Counted from the first letter of the stretch, positions 25,699 to 36,219 are shown. The stretch is 64,000 nt of DNA from Klebsiella pneumoniae (GCA_945872365.1 CAMBZJ010000007.1:62001-126000); one strand, 5' to 3'. Notes: generated from the sequence alone by a model not told the origin. Numbers and translations are program-made.

Positions 25699-27354
25699 AT
25701 GGCCGACGAACTCTGGTCGGGCCCCGTCACCCCGCTCACCTACTCGCTGCTCGCCGAAGTGATGGCCGAGCACATGGCGCACCGACGGCTCGCGAATGCA
25801 GGCCTGCCGGCCGCGGCGGCGGCACCGGTCTTCCGCCTCCACCATGGCCACGTCTACGTCAACGCGTCGCTCGTGGCGGAGGTCATGCGCGAACTGCCGG
25901 CGCCGGTCCTGAGCGATGGCCTGCTCTCCCTCCTGCCCATGGAGATGCGCCCCGGCATCCGCTCCGGGGCGCGCTCGGTGTTATCACCGGCCGTCCTCGG
26001 CACGGTCGTCTCGCTCACGCGCCGAGAGCGCGACTGGATGCCGTGGTCGCGGGCCGCAGCATTCCGCGCGGAGTCGGAACGGCTCGGCCGCGAGATTGGC
26101 CGGCCGGTCGAGGTGGGCACGCTCGACGACGTCGAACTGGCGGCACGGATCCGTTTCCTACAGGAGCGACTGGGCGGTTTCCTCGACGTGGTGAGTTGGG
26201 GCGTGATCTATGCCTACGTCTTCTTCCACCTGACGAGTCAATTGCTGGAGCGCTGGGCCGGCGACGCCTCGGGCATGGCCGCCCTGCTCGCGGGTACGGA
26301 GGGCATCCACACCTTCGAGATCCACGACGAACTGCGCGCCGCGGCGGAGGTCGCGCGACACGACCAGGTGTTGCACTCGGCGGTGGTCTCCGGGGGCGCG
26401 TCGGACGTCGCCGAGCGTTGCCTGCACGGCGACTTGGGCGAGGTCGGCGAGCGGGTGCGCTCGATCGTGGACCGCCACGGCCACCGGCTCGCCGGTCGCG
26501 ATGTCGCCTGCCCGACCTGGCGCGAGCGGCCGGCTGCGGTGGTCGAGATCCTGCGCGGCCTCCTGCTCGCACCACCGCACGACCGTGGGTCGCGCCGCGC
26601 CGAGAGCGTCGCGCAGGCCCGGATCCTGGTCGATCGCATCGGTGCCGGATTCGGGGGGACGGCGCGACGCGCCGCCTTCGAGACCTGCCTGCGATGGTGC
26701 CGAGAGTACTACGCCCTGCGCGAGAACATGCGCTATGAGGCGGACCGTTTCCTCGCCCTGCTGCGCGAAACGGCCCTGGAGGCCGGTCGGCGCTTGCAGC
26801 GGGAGACCGCTCTCGAGGATCCGGACGACGTATTCTTCCTCGAGGCGGGGGAGCTCCTCGACGCACTCGGCCGGACGCCACGTCCCGCGGTCCGCGAGAC
26901 GGCGGCGCGTCGTCGCCGCGACCACGAGCGCTTCCGCGACGAAATTCCACCCGAAGTCCTCCTCGGCGATTCGAGCCCGCCGGCGGTGCGGGCCTCTGTC
27001 CCGCCGATCCGGCAACTGCACGGCACCGGAGTGTCGCCGGGGCGGCGGTCGGGAAGCGCAAGGGTCGTTCTCGACGTGCGCGACCTGGAGAGCGTGCGCG
27101 AGGGCGATGTGATCGTCGCGCGTGCGACCGACCCCAGCTGGACGTCGAGCCTCTCCCTGGGGGCCGCGATCGTGCTGGAGATGGGTGGCCTTCTCTCGCA
27201 CGGCGCCATCGTCGCCCGCGAGCTCGGAATCCCGGCAGTCGTCGACGTGGCGAGGGCGACGCAACTGATCCGCAGCGGCGATCGGATCGAGGTCGACGGG
27301 ACGACCGGCGAGGTCGCGGTCGGCGGAAGTGGGGTTTCCGGCGAGGAGAGCTGA
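25699..27354 (+). CDS. PEP-utilising enzyme lacking an ATP-grasp domain
   Basis: A 551-aa protein related to the C-terminal two thirds of PEP synthase and rifampin phosphotransferase. It starts at ELWSGPVTPLTYSLLAEVMAEH, the segment that normally follows the nucleotide-binding domain. A large helical middle follows, then the phosphohistidine swivel domain with VIVARATDPSW and GGLLSHGAIVARELGIPAV, where His501 is the carrier. No ATP-grasp domain precedes it in any frame. It may need a separate ATP-binding partner, or bind a ligand only. The frame is open upstream; GGAG eight bases before ATG 25699 decided the start, with GTG 25669 possible. Confidence 0.75.
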   Translation: MADELWSGPVTPLTYSLLAEVMAEHMAHRRLANAGLPAAAAAPVFRLHHGHVYVNASLVAEVMRELPAPVLSDGLLSLLPMEMRPGIRSGARSVLSPAVLGTVVSLTRRERDWMPWSRAAAFRAESERLGREIGRPVEVGTLDDVELAARIRFLQERLGGFLDVVSWGVIYAYVFFHLTSQLLERWAGDASGMAALLAGTEGIHTFEIHDELRAAAEVARHDQVLHSAVVSGGASDVAERCLHGDLGEVGERVRSIVDRHGHRLAGRDVACPTWRERPAAVVEILRGLLLAPPHDRGSRRAESVAQARILVDRIGAGFGGTARRAAFETCLRWCREYYALRENMRYEADRFLALLRETALEAGRRLQRETALEDPDDVFFLEAGELLDALGRTPRPAVRETAARRRRDHERFRDEIPPEVLLGDSSPPAVRASVPPIRQLHGTGVSPGRRSGSARVVLDVRDLESVREGDVIVARATDPSWTSSLSLGAAIVLEMGGLLSHGAIVARELGIPAVVDVARATQLIRSGDRIEVDGTTGEVAVGGSGVSGEES

Positions 27355-27372
27355 ACGAAGGGCACGGGCCGG

Positions 27373-28140
27373 TCAGGGCTCCGCGCGCACGCCGGTGAAG
27401 TGCACCAACTCCTCGGCGCTCGCCGCCTGCTCCTTGCCGCTTGCGTCGGCGAGCCGGGTGTCGCGCTTCACGAGGCCGATGCCGCGAACGTACCACTCGC
27501 GGATCTCCTGCCGCGCCTCGCGTGCCTTCGGGCCTTCGCCGGTGCGCAGCGTCTCGATGCTCGACACCTGCAGGGATTGGGCGAACTTTCCGGCTCTGGT
27601 TTCGACCGGGAAAAAGCCGTCGACACGACTCTCGCGACGGATCGTCGTCGTGCTCCGATCGTAGCCACCCTGGGTCTCGATCCGACCCTCGGCCCGCCAC
27701 TCGAACCCGGGGACCAGCTTCTCGGCCGGCGGAAATCCCGGCAGCTCCGCGCGCACCCGCGCGGCCGCGCCCGAGCCGGTCCTGGCCGTGCCCTCGACCG
27801 AGGTCGCGATCGCGCCCGAGGCGCAACGGACGATCGTACGTCCGCCGCCCGTTCCGCCTGCATCGCCGCCGACGCCGGCGCCCGCCTGAACGTCCTGGCT
27901 CATCACGGCGGTCACGACATGGGCGTCGCCTTCGACGCTGTCGACGGCGAGTCGGCGCTCGATCGCGGCCCCTGCCTGCTGACGCAGATCGCGGTAGCTC
28001 CAACTCGCCCCGGCCTGTAGCGGAAAATACGGGTTGCACGCCGGGACGGTGCGGGTGCTGCAGCCGGCGGGCGCCGCACCGAGACAAGCCGCGAGCGCGC
28101 AAGCCGTGGCGACGTGCGCCGATCGTCGAGCCGGACTCAT
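27373..28140 (-). CDS. Lipoprotein of unknown function
   Basis: A 255-aa lipoprotein: signal MSPARRSAHVATACALAACLGAAPAGC with Cys27 as the anchor. The mature part begins NPYFPLQAGASWSYRDL, a motif common in proteins that store a measured or secreted value; then beta-rich sequence including EKLVPGFEWRAEGRIETQGGYD and a terminal REWYVRGIGLVKRDTRLAD. This resembles the DUF3108-like or outer-surface beta-sandwich style, but I cannot assign it. It starts 10 bases after the mutase stop, so is probably co-transcribed. Confidence 0.68.
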   Translation of the reverse strand: MSPARRSAHVATACALAACLGAAPAGCSTRTVPACNPYFPLQAGASWSYRDLRQQAGAAIERRLAVDSVEGDAHVVTAVMSQDVQAGAGVGGDAGGTGGGRTIVRCASGAIATSVEGTARTGSGAAARVRAELPGFPPAEKLVPGFEWRAEGRIETQGGYDRSTTTIRRESRVDGFFPVETRAGKFAQSLQVSSIETLRTGEGPKAREARQEIREWYVRGIGLVKRDTRLADASGKEQAASAEELVHFTGVRAEP

Positions 28141-28150
28141 CGGGCGATGC

Positions 28151-29734
<1,584 letters not shown>

Positions 29735-29765
29735 CGCAGGCTCCAGGCGCCCGGCGACGGGCGCG

Positions 29766-30503
29766 TCAGTAGGCGACGGGTGGGGCCGCGCTCGCGGAAG
29801 CGGGCCGCTGCTGCTCCTCGCCGTCGCGGGGCCGAAGCGCCTTCACCTGGATTTCGGGCTTCACCGCCCGCTGGTTGATCTTGCCGATGGCGTCGCGGCC
29901 GAGTTGCTGCAGGCGCGGATCGGTCGTCGACGTGTCGAGTTTCTGCAGGTTGGGGATCGTCTTGGGATCGCCGATCTCGCCGAGCGCGAAGATCGCAGTC
30001 CCGAGAAGCGCCCTGTCGGTGTCGCGACCGAGGAAGTCCGCGACGGGCTCCGCCGCACGGGCATCGCCGATCTTGCCGAGGGCGACCAGGACGCGCTGCT
30101 TGAGCCAGGGTTCGCTGTCGCGCAGGTAGAGGATCTGGACGAGGGCGGGGGTCGCGTCGGTCGCCCGGAGGGTGCCGAGGGCGTCGATCGCCTTCAACTT
30201 GACGCGCGGATCGGGGTCGGCGGTCGCCTCGATGAGCAGCGGTACGGCGCCCTTGTCGGTCGAGGCCGAGAGGTCCTTCACGCCTTCGAGACGCTGCAGG
30301 GGATCCGGGTCGCGCAGCTTCTTGGCGGCCTCGGATACCTCGCCGGAGGTAGCGGCCTTCTTGCGCTCGGCCTCCTTTGAGGTGTTGCGCTGCGCCCCGC
30401 CGCCCAGTCCGCCACCGAACTGGGCTCGCGCGGAGGTGACCGCGAGGGCCGGCAGCACGAGTGCGAGAGCGGCGATGAGCCGCAGGCGTCCGAGGGTGTT
30501 CAC
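29766..30503 (-). CDS. Periplasmic HEAT-repeat protein
   Basis: A 245-aa protein starting at GTG 30503, with signal sequence [28 protein letters not shown]. The mature part has about four HEAT/PBS-lyase-like repeats ([71 protein letters not shown]), a scaffold for protein contacts. It ends in a proline-alanine tail. No enzyme motif is seen. It precedes the mutase by 31 bases. Start is uncertain because the frame is open upstream, but the signal peptide sets it. Confidence 0.75.
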   Translation of the reverse strand: MNTLGRLRLIAALALVLPALAVTSARAQFGGGLGGGAQRNTSKEAERKKAATSGEVSEAAKKLRDPDPLQRLEGVKDLSASTDKGAVPLLIEATADPDPRVKLKAIDALGTLRATDATPALVQILYLRDSEPWLKQRVLVALGKIGDARAAEPVADFLGRDTDRALLGTAIFALGEIGDPKTIPNLQKLDTSTTDPRLQQLGRDAIGKINQRAVKPEIQVKALRPRDGEEQQRPASASAAPPVAY

Positions 30504-30593
30504 CCCATGACTACCCGCAGAAAGCCCCGGACCGCGCAAGGCGCGGACGACCCGCCGGACGCCTTTGCCGTGCAGCGCCCGAGGGCGAAAGTG

Positions 30594-30625
30594 AGAAGGG
30601 CGCCCGCTTGCGCGGGCGCCCTTCT
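30594..30625. terminator. Strong perfect hairpin, probable terminator
   Basis: A 14-base perfect stem (AGAAGGGCGCCCGC and its complement) with loop TTGC. It lies between the stop of the secreted-protein gene (30682) and the HEAT gene start (30503), both on the minus strand. It lacks a long U-run, so termination efficiency is uncertain. Confidence 0.55.
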
Positions 30626-30681
30626 TCGAACTCGGCGGCTGCGCCCTTGCGGACTCGGCGGCCGGGATCACGAAAATCCGA

Positions 30682-31647
30682 TCAGAGGACCGGTTCGAAC
30701 TCGATCTTCGCGCGCGAGCTGGCGCCGAATTGGCCGACGGCCTGGCCGACGATCGCGAAGAGGTAGCCATCCGAAGCTTCCTTCGGCCAGAGCGACAGAA
30801 TGCCCGAGCTGTTGATCTGCACGTAGTTCGGAACCAACGGCTGCTTGCCGGCGCTCGCGATGCTGTTGAACTCGACGCAGCCGACCTCGACGTCGGGCAG
30901 CGAGGTCGCGATCTCGAGGTTGTCGTGATGGGTCATCCAGAACTGCTTGCCATCATCCGACGGGACCGCGAGGCCGTTCTTGTCGATGATGAGCCAAGAG
31001 GTGATGACCAGGCTCTCCGTCTCGACGCCCGGCACCGGCTGCGGGTTCAGCGCCTGGAGCACGTAGCGGCGAACGTTGCCGGTCGGCAGGTCGACGTAGT
31101 TGTTCTCGGAGAAGAGTCCGAGTGCGTCGTTGCCGAACGAGTAGCCGAGGTTGGTGTCGGCAATGGTGAAAGTGCCAACGAGGGCGCTCTTTGCGAGCTG
31201 GCGTCCGGTCTGGTCCCAGTCGCCGCAATACTTGTCGGTCTGGTAGGCGGTCACGGTCACGATGCCGCGCTCGCCGGTCAGGTTGACCGTCGGGCCGCTC
31301 AGCTTGTTGTCCGGGCCGACGGCCGACATGTTCGTCGGGTCGACGACGATCGTGTCGTTCGTGGTCAGGCAGATCGACAGGTTGGCGAGCTCCTGGCAGT
31401 TCGCGTTCCAGAACGTCCAGTGCGTGGAAACCGCCGCGATCTCGGCCGAGCTCGCATGCGGATTGCTCACGATGAGGAACGACGACTTGCCGTAGCTGTT
31501 GTCAAAAGGCATCACCAGCTCGGTCGCCGGCTGGGTCAACGACGAATTGTCGTCCTGCAGGGCGAGGGCCGACGAAGCAAGGCCCAAGCTCAGTGCACTC
31601 GCCGCCATGAGCGACGCAACGATTCTCTCCACTCGTCTCACGATCAT
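30682..31647 (-). CDS. Secreted protein of unknown function
   Basis: A 321-aa protein with signal sequence MIVRRVERIVASLMAASALSLGLASSALA cut before LQDDNSS. The mature part is beta-rich and polar (ELVMPFDNSYGKSSFLIVSNPHAS, VNLTGERGIVTVTAYQTDKYCGDW) with four cysteines that could pair (NCQELANLSIC, KYCGDW, VGCVEFN). The start pattern resembles extracellular beta-sandwich proteins that appear with PEP-CTERM-like or structural surface proteins, but it has no anchor. AAAGGAG lies just before ATG 31647. It is followed by the strong hairpin at 30594. Confidence 0.7.
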   Translation of the reverse strand: MIVRRVERIVASLMAASALSLGLASSALALQDDNSSLTQPATELVMPFDNSYGKSSFLIVSNPHASSAEIAAVSTHWTFWNANCQELANLSICLTTNDTIVVDPTNMSAVGPDNKLSGPTVNLTGERGIVTVTAYQTDKYCGDWDQTGRQLAKSALVGTFTIADTNLGYSFGNDALGLFSENNYVDLPTGNVRRYVLQALNPQPVPGVETESLVITSWLIIDKNGLAVPSDDGKQFWMTHHDNLEIATSLPDVEVGCVEFNSIASAGKQPLVPNYVQINSSGILSLWPKEASDGYLFAIVGQAVGQFGASSRAKIEFEPVL

Positions 31648-32075
31648 AACTCCTTTCTCTCCGTGGGCTCGAAGGCCGCACGGAAACGCCACCTCAGTCG
31701 CTCCGGAAGTCGTCTCGATCACGTGTCTCATACGTCAGCGAGAAAACCTCGGTCGCTCCCTTTTTCCTTCCTCTGGAACCGAGCCGCCCTCCGAGCGGTG
31801 TTCCGCAGGTCGACTCGCGCCGCCCCGGAACCGGGACGATCCCGGTCCACCTCCATCCGACCGTCGCTGAGTAACAAGATCGGCCGGACATGACAATCAC
31901 TGTAGTTCTCGCCAACCGTGGCGGAGTTTTCCCCGCTACCCCCTGAAAACCCCCTCAGGCCTAGCCTCTCCGGTTCATCGACCCGGTTGCAGGGACGGGC
32001 GGAGGGGCGGCTTTCTTACAGTCTTCCGAACCCTCGAACCGGAACCGCTCGGCCTGCCGAAGGGGCGTGTTGATC
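31648..32075. other. 428-base intergenic stretch without a gene
   Basis: Contains the leader and promoter region of the secreted-protein gene (minus strand) and the downstream side of the sigma-54-type regulator. It has short pyrimidine tracts (CTTTTTCCTTCC, CCCCCTGAAAACCCCC) but I find no matching -35/-10 pair, no sigma-54 -24/-12 pair at correct spacing, and no open frame with coding character. Confidence 0.5.
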
Positions 32076-33380
32076 TTACGCCACAGCCGGTTGGGCCGCA
32101 CCGACGGGGATCCACTGCCAGTCGCGCGTCGGGCCGCCGGAAATCGCCGGGAGGGCTACTGTCGAGGGGCCAGGCTCCCCGACCGTCCAGTGGGAGTCGA
32201 CGAGGATCGTCGCCTTGACGCCGCCGGGCAGAACGACGCTCGGTCCGTACGGAATCACCCCCTCCGGGGTGGAGCCCTCGGCCGCGAGGTCCGCGGAGTT
32301 CCAGGACTTCCGTTTGAGTTTCTCGAGCAGGGTGGTGCGGTTCAGGTTGAGCAGCCGGGCCGCCTCGCGCTTGCTCCCCCGGGAGAGTTGAAGGGCCCGG
32401 CCGATCATCCGACGCTCGAAAAGGTCGAGCTCGGCATAGAAATCCGCGCCTTCCGGCCCGAAGTGCCAGGGCTCGGCGGCGCCGGAGTCGGCCTCGGTAC
32501 CCACCGCGCGATCGACGCCGGCCGGCTGCGGGCGGACCTCGGTCGCCTCGGTCGCCACCGCGGCGACGGGTCGGCTGCTCTGGATCGAGGCCGGCAGGTC
32601 GCAGGCCCGCAGGACCCCCGCGCCGTCGCCGAGCAGGGCTGCTCGCTCGAGCACGTTGCGCAACTCGCGGACGTTTCCGGGCCAATCGTAGGACGTCAGC
32701 AGGTCCGCAGCATCGTTCGAGAGCCGGAGGCTGGGGAAGCCACGGCCGCCCATGTACGACAGGAAGTGCCGCGCGAGCAGCGGGATGTCCTCGCGCCGTT
32801 CGCGCAAGGCCGGCAGGTGGATGGAGACCACGTCGAGCCGGTACAGGAGGTCGGCGCGGAAGTCGCCCTTCTCGGCGAGTGACGCCAGGTCGCGGTGAGT
32901 CGCCGCCACCACGCGCACATTAACGCGCTGCGTTGTCGTGCCGCCGACCTGGTCGAAGGTCCCGTCTTCGAGGACCCGCAGGAGCTTGACCTGGAAACGC
33001 GGGCTCATCTCGCCGATCTCGTCGAGAAAGATCGTGCCGCCATGGGCCAGGCGAAAACGGCCAGTGCGGGCGTTCACGGCCCCGGTGAAGGCTCCCTTCA
33101 CATGGCCGAACAACTCGCTTTCGAGCAGTTCCTCGGGGATGGCGCCGCAGTGGACCGGGACCAAGGCGTCCCCGCGTCTCGGCGAGATTTCATGGATGGC
33201 GCGAGCCACGAGTTCCTTGCCCGTCCCGCTCTCGCCGGTCACCAGGACCGGTGCGCTCGAAGGGCCGATGCGGCGAATGAGGTCGAAGACCCTCTGCATC
33301 GCGGGGTGCCGGCCGACGATCCCCATGAAACCGTCGGCATCGAGTTCGGCCGTGTGTCGATCGCTCATCATCATCCTCAT
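32076..33380 (-). CDS. Sigma-54-dependent activator without receiver domain
   Basis: A 434-aa bacterial enhancer-binding protein. After a short N terminus the AAA+ domain begins MGIVGRHPAMQRVFDLI, with Walker A GESGTGKE (49-56), the sigma-54 contact loop GAFTGA (96-101), Walker B TIFLDEIG (about 116-123) and VRVVAATHRDL. A Fis-type helix-turn-helix follows (RMIGRALQLSRGSKREAARLLNLNRTTLLEKLKRK). It has no receiver, PAS or GAF sensor. A C-terminal extension of about 70 residues of unknown role follows the HTH. GAGGGG before ATG 33380 was used; other ATGs follow at once. Divergent from the PhaR-like gene. Confidence 0.88.
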   Translation of the reverse strand: MRMMMSDRHTAELDADGFMGIVGRHPAMQRVFDLIRRIGPSSAPVLVTGESGTGKELVARAIHEISPRRGDALVPVHCGAIPEELLESELFGHVKGAFTGAVNARTGRFRLAHGGTIFLDEIGEMSPRFQVKLLRVLEDGTFDQVGGTTTQRVNVRVVAATHRDLASLAEKGDFRADLLYRLDVVSIHLPALRERREDIPLLARHFLSYMGGRGFPSLRLSNDAADLLTSYDWPGNVRELRNVLERAALLGDGAGVLRACDLPASIQSSRPVAAVATEATEVRPQPAGVDRAVGTEADSGAAEPWHFGPEGADFYAELDLFERRMIGRALQLSRGSKREAARLLNLNRTTLLEKLKRKSWNSADLAAEGSTPEGVIPYGPSVVLPGGVKATILVDSHWTVGEPGPSTVALPAISGGPTRDWQWIPVGAAQPAVA

Positions 33381-33555
33381 CCTTCCCCTCGAGCGCTCCC
33401 CATCGGGGTTCGCTGCGGTCCGCCACGGGGAGAAGCAAGGAGGACGCCATAGCCGAAGCGTCACCGGTCCGGTCGGAAAAACGACCGTCCTGTCAGGGCT
33501 TTGCCAGGGAGACCGGCTTGGCGGGCGAAGGCCGTCGTACGGGATCGAACGCTTT

Positions 33556-33579
33556 CGGCCGTACAATTGCGGACGGCCG
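33556..33579. promoter_or_regulatory. Inverted repeat in a divergent promoter region
   Basis: CGGCCGT and ACGGCCG, seven-base arms separated by 10 bases, in the 286-base gap between the sigma-54 activator (ATG 33380) and the PhaR-like gene (ATG 33667). It could be an operator for either gene. GC-rich arms can arise by chance in this genome. Confidence 0.3.
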
Positions 33580-33666
33580 TTCAGGTTTGAACGCGGGCCG
33601 GCCGGGTTACGACGCGCTGCGATAACAGCGTTGCCGCTGTCGGGGACGGGTGCTACCCTCCGGCGA

Positions 33667-34266
33667 ATGCCGCGGGTCGTCAAAAGGTACTCCAACCGCA
33701 AGCTCTACGACACGAACACCAGCCGCTATGTCGCTCTCGACGACATCGCTGGCATGGTGCGTCGCGGCGAGGAGGTCGCGGTCACCGACAACGAAACCGG
33801 GGCCGACCTGACCGCTGTGACTCTCGCCCAGATCATTCTGGAGGACGAGCGCCGGCGGTCCGGGGTGCTGTCGCTCTCCCTGCTGCGCGATCTCGTCCGT
33901 TCGGGTGGGAGCACGATCGCGGACGTGACCTCGCGGAGCCTCGAGGCCATCGGGGAGATCCGTGACGCGGCCGGCCGCCGAGTCTCCGAGATCGTGAGCG
34001 AGTCCCCCATGGGGCCGGCGATCGACGAGGTGCTGAGCGGCCCCCGGCGCCGGATCGACGAGATGCAGAAGCGCATCGACCTCGGCATCAAGACCTCGCT
34101 TGAGCACCTGCGCAATCATCCCGCGATCGGCCCCGAACTCGAGCGGGTCGAGGGCGGTCTGCGCGAGATCGAGGCGCGGTTGAAGAGCCTGCTATCCACC
34201 GAGGGTAACTCGCAGGCCGGATCGTCGAAGAGCGAGCGCGACTCGTCGGGCCCCCGCCCATCCTGA
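33667..34266 (+). CDS. phaR: Polyhydroxyalkanoate synthesis regulator-like DNA-binding protein (PhaR)
   Basis: A 199-aa protein with the PHB/PHA accumulation regulator DNA-binding domain: MPRVVKRYSNRKLYDTNTSRYVALDDIAGMVRRGEEVAV, then TGADLTAVTLAQIILEDER. Such proteins sense storage polymer and repress phasin and PHA genes. The C-terminal half is a long helix-rich segment (RRIDEMQKRIDLGIKTSLEHLRNHP, LREIEARLKSLLS) likely to mediate oligomers or granule binding. No phaC or phasin gene is in the window. Adjacent convergent gene is a universal stress protein, 14 bases away. Confidence 0.85.
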   Translation: MPRVVKRYSNRKLYDTNTSRYVALDDIAGMVRRGEEVAVTDNETGADLTAVTLAQIILEDERRRSGVLSLSLLRDLVRSGGSTIADVTSRSLEAIGEIRDAAGRRVSEIVSESPMGPAIDEVLSGPRRRIDEMQKRIDLGIKTSLEHLRNHPAIGPELERVEGGLREIEARLKSLLSTEGNSQAGSSKSERDSSGPRPS

Positions 34267-34279
34267 TCCGCCGCTCCGG

Positions 34280-35116
34280 TCAGCGGTGCAGGACGACCGG
34301 GCAGTTCACGTTGCGCAGGACGTACTCGGTCGTGCTGCCGAGCACCCATTCCAGGATGCGGCCGTGCCCGTGCGATCCCATGAAGACGAGATCGTGCCCG
34401 CGCGACTTCACCTCAGCCGGGATCTGCTCGGCGGCATGCCCCTCGGCCACGACGGTCTGCAGCTTCAGCTGGTAGGACCCGAGGTAGCGGCGCGCCTCCT
34501 CCAGCGTCTGCTCGCCGAGGTCGCGGTCGCGCTCGACGGTCATCACTTCGAGCGGCAGACCTAGCTTCGTGCAGATCTCGGCGGCGAAGTGCATGGCGGC
34601 ACTCGCGCGCTCGCTGCCGTCGTAGGCGAGCATCGGCGAGCGGATCTCGGCGAATTCGAGCGGGGTCACGAGCACCGGCTTGCTGCACTGCCGGGTGATA
34701 CTCTCGGCGACGCCGCCGAGCAGTCCGGTCGAGAAGCGCTGGTTCGCGCCGCGATGGCCGATCACGACGAGGTCGGTCTCTCTCGCGCGATCGCAGATCT
34801 CGCTCGGGATGATGCCGAACCGCATCGAGGTGTCAGAGCGCACCCCGGCCTCGGCGCAGGAGGCGGTGAACTCCTCGAGGATGACCTTGCCGCGTTCCCC
34901 GAGCGCCTCGCGCACCTTGGAGGTGAAGTCGAGGTACGGCTCGAACCCGAGCGACCCGGAGATGTCGTGGAAGAAGGGGCCCTCGACCGACACGATGTCG
35001 ACGACGTGCAGCCCGGTGATCCGGGCGTCGAACCGCGAGGCGAACCACTGTGCGTAGCGCACGGCGGTGCGCGAGTGCTCGGATCCATCGACGCCGACGA
35101 GGATGTTCTTGATCAT
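34280..35116 (-). CDS. Tandem-domain universal stress protein
   Basis: A 278-aa protein of two UspA domains, each about 140 residues. The first begins MIKNILVGVDGSEHSRTAVRYAQWF and ends GHRGANQRFSTGLLGG, a degenerate nucleotide motif with Gly-Gly where Gly-Ser is usual. The second begins SPMLAYDGSERASAAMHFAAEI and ends GSHGHGRILEWVLGSTTEYVLRNVNCPVVL, which keeps the G-x2-G-x9-G-S ATP-binding pattern. Thus probably only the second half binds ATP. Tandem Usp proteins respond to stress and starvation. Divergent from the 170-aa gene, 98 bases apart. Confidence 0.9.
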   Translation of the reverse strand: MIKNILVGVDGSEHSRTAVRYAQWFASRFDARITGLHVVDIVSVEGPFFHDISGSLGFEPYLDFTSKVREALGERGKVILEEFTASCAEAGVRSDTSMRFGIIPSEICDRARETDLVVIGHRGANQRFSTGLLGGVAESITRQCSKPVLVTPLEFAEIRSPMLAYDGSERASAAMHFAAEICTKLGLPLEVMTVERDRDLGEQTLEEARRYLGSYQLKLQTVVAEGHAAEQIPAEVKSRGHDLVFMGSHGHGRILEWVLGSTTEYVLRNVNCPVVLHR

Positions 35117-35214
35117 GTTCGCCTGCTCCCCCGGGTCGCCGACCGTCGCGCACCGATGCGCGTGGCTACCTTGAACTTTACAAGGCCGCGTCCAAACGAT
35201 AGTAGCGCGGTCGG

Positions 35215-35727
35215 ATGGCCACGGGAAGCGAGCAGCATGCGCGCCGCGGCAGGGGGAGGGGAGGACGTCGCACGAACGGCGGCCGCACCACTTCGGGCCG
35301 CGTCGCAAGCAAGGGGGCCAAGGGCGCGACCTCCAGCCAAGAGCGTCGCGTCGAGGCGCTGGCCGACGAACTCGGAAACCTGGCCGAACGGCTGGGCATT
35401 CGCGTGCGCCGCGAGAAACTGCTCCGGGAAGTCGGCTATCGGGCACGCGGAGGATTCTGTCGCGTGGGCGGTGCGCCGGTCCTGATCCTCGACTCCGAGA
35501 GTCCCGGCGAGGCCCGGCTCGACCTGCTGCTCGACGTGCTCGGGGGGCGGGACCTCTCGGGCCTCGAGATCTCCAAGGAGGCGCGTGGGGTCCTCGCCTC
35601 GGCCCGGCGAGACCGTTCGACTCCGCCGTCCGAAACCGCATCCGCCGTCGCGCCGCTGCCCCCCGCCGATCCGGGGGACGGGTCGGAACTACCCGTGTCG
35701 GTTGACACGGAGGGGGCGCCTCTCTAA
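35215..35727 (+). CDS. Hypothetical protein encoded directly before fur
   Basis: A 170-aa protein of no family I know. The first 45 residues are Arg/Gly/Thr-rich and probably disordered (RRGRGRGGRRTNGGRTTSGR). A conserved-looking core (45-130) reads RRVEALADELGNLAERLGIRVRREKLLREVGYRARGGFCRVGGAPVLILDSESPGEARLDLLLDVL, a helix followed by beta strands. The tail is acidic and Pro-rich. It sits nine bases before fur on the same strand and should be co-transcribed, so a role in metal or redox control is possible. That is inference. Confidence 0.65.
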   Translation: MATGSEQHARRGRGRGGRRTNGGRTTSGRVASKGAKGATSSQERRVEALADELGNLAERLGIRVRREKLLREVGYRARGGFCRVGGAPVLILDSESPGEARLDLLLDVLGGRDLSGLEISKEARGVLASARRDRSTPPSETASAVAPLPPADPGDGSELPVSVDTEGAPL

Positions 35728-35736
35728 CCGAGGCTC

Positions 35737-36219
35737 ATGGTTTCGCGCACGGAACGATTCGCCGCGTTCCGCCGTGCGCTGAAGGACAAGGGCCTCAAGT
35801 CCACCGCGCAGCGCGACGACATCGCGCACGTGTTCTTCGGCAGCCAGCGCCACCTGAGCGTGGACGAATTGTACCGCGAGGTGCGCAAGGTGAACCCGCG
35901 AGTCGGGTACGCCACCGTCTACCGTACGATCAAGCTCCTGAAGGAGTGCGGCCTCGCAGACGAGCAGCACTTCGCCGACGGCCAGACGCGCTACGAGAGC
36001 GCGACCCGCGACGACCAGCACCACGACCACATCCTGTGCGATCGCTGCGGCAAGATCGTCGAGTTCGCCGACGATGTACTCGAGCGCCTGCAGGAGGAGA
36101 TCGCCGTGCGGCTCGGCTTCGTGCTCGCGCGCCATCGCATGGAACTCTACGGGATCTGCCGCGAGTGCCGTGAAGGCGTGCGGGCGCCCGGTGCACGCAC
36201 GGTGCAGACCCGCCCCTGA
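35737..36219 (+). CDS. fur: Fur-family metal-responsive repressor
   Basis: A 160-aa ferric-uptake-regulator-type protein. The winged helix includes KGLKSTAQRDDIAHVFF, HLSVDELYREV and VGYATVYRTIKLLKECGLADEQ. The dimer and metal domain has HHDH at 95-98, Cys101/Cys104 (CDRCGKIVEF) and Cys141/Cys144 (CRECREG), the structural zinc pairs. Zur, PerR and Fur share these features, so the metal is not certain. It follows the 170-aa gene by nine bases and is convergent with metG. Confidence 0.9.
   Translation: MVSRTERFAAFRRALKDKGLKSTAQRDDIAHVFFGSQRHLSVDELYREVRKVNPRVGYATVYRTIKLLKECGLADEQHFADGQTRYESATRDDQHHDHILCDRCGKIVEFADDVLERLQEEIAVRLGFVLARHRMELYGICRECREGVRAPGARTVQTRP

Noticed and set aside
30686-30705. 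tRNA T-loop-like GGTTCGAA
   Set aside because: It lies within the secreted-protein coding region and no cloverleaf can be folded around it.
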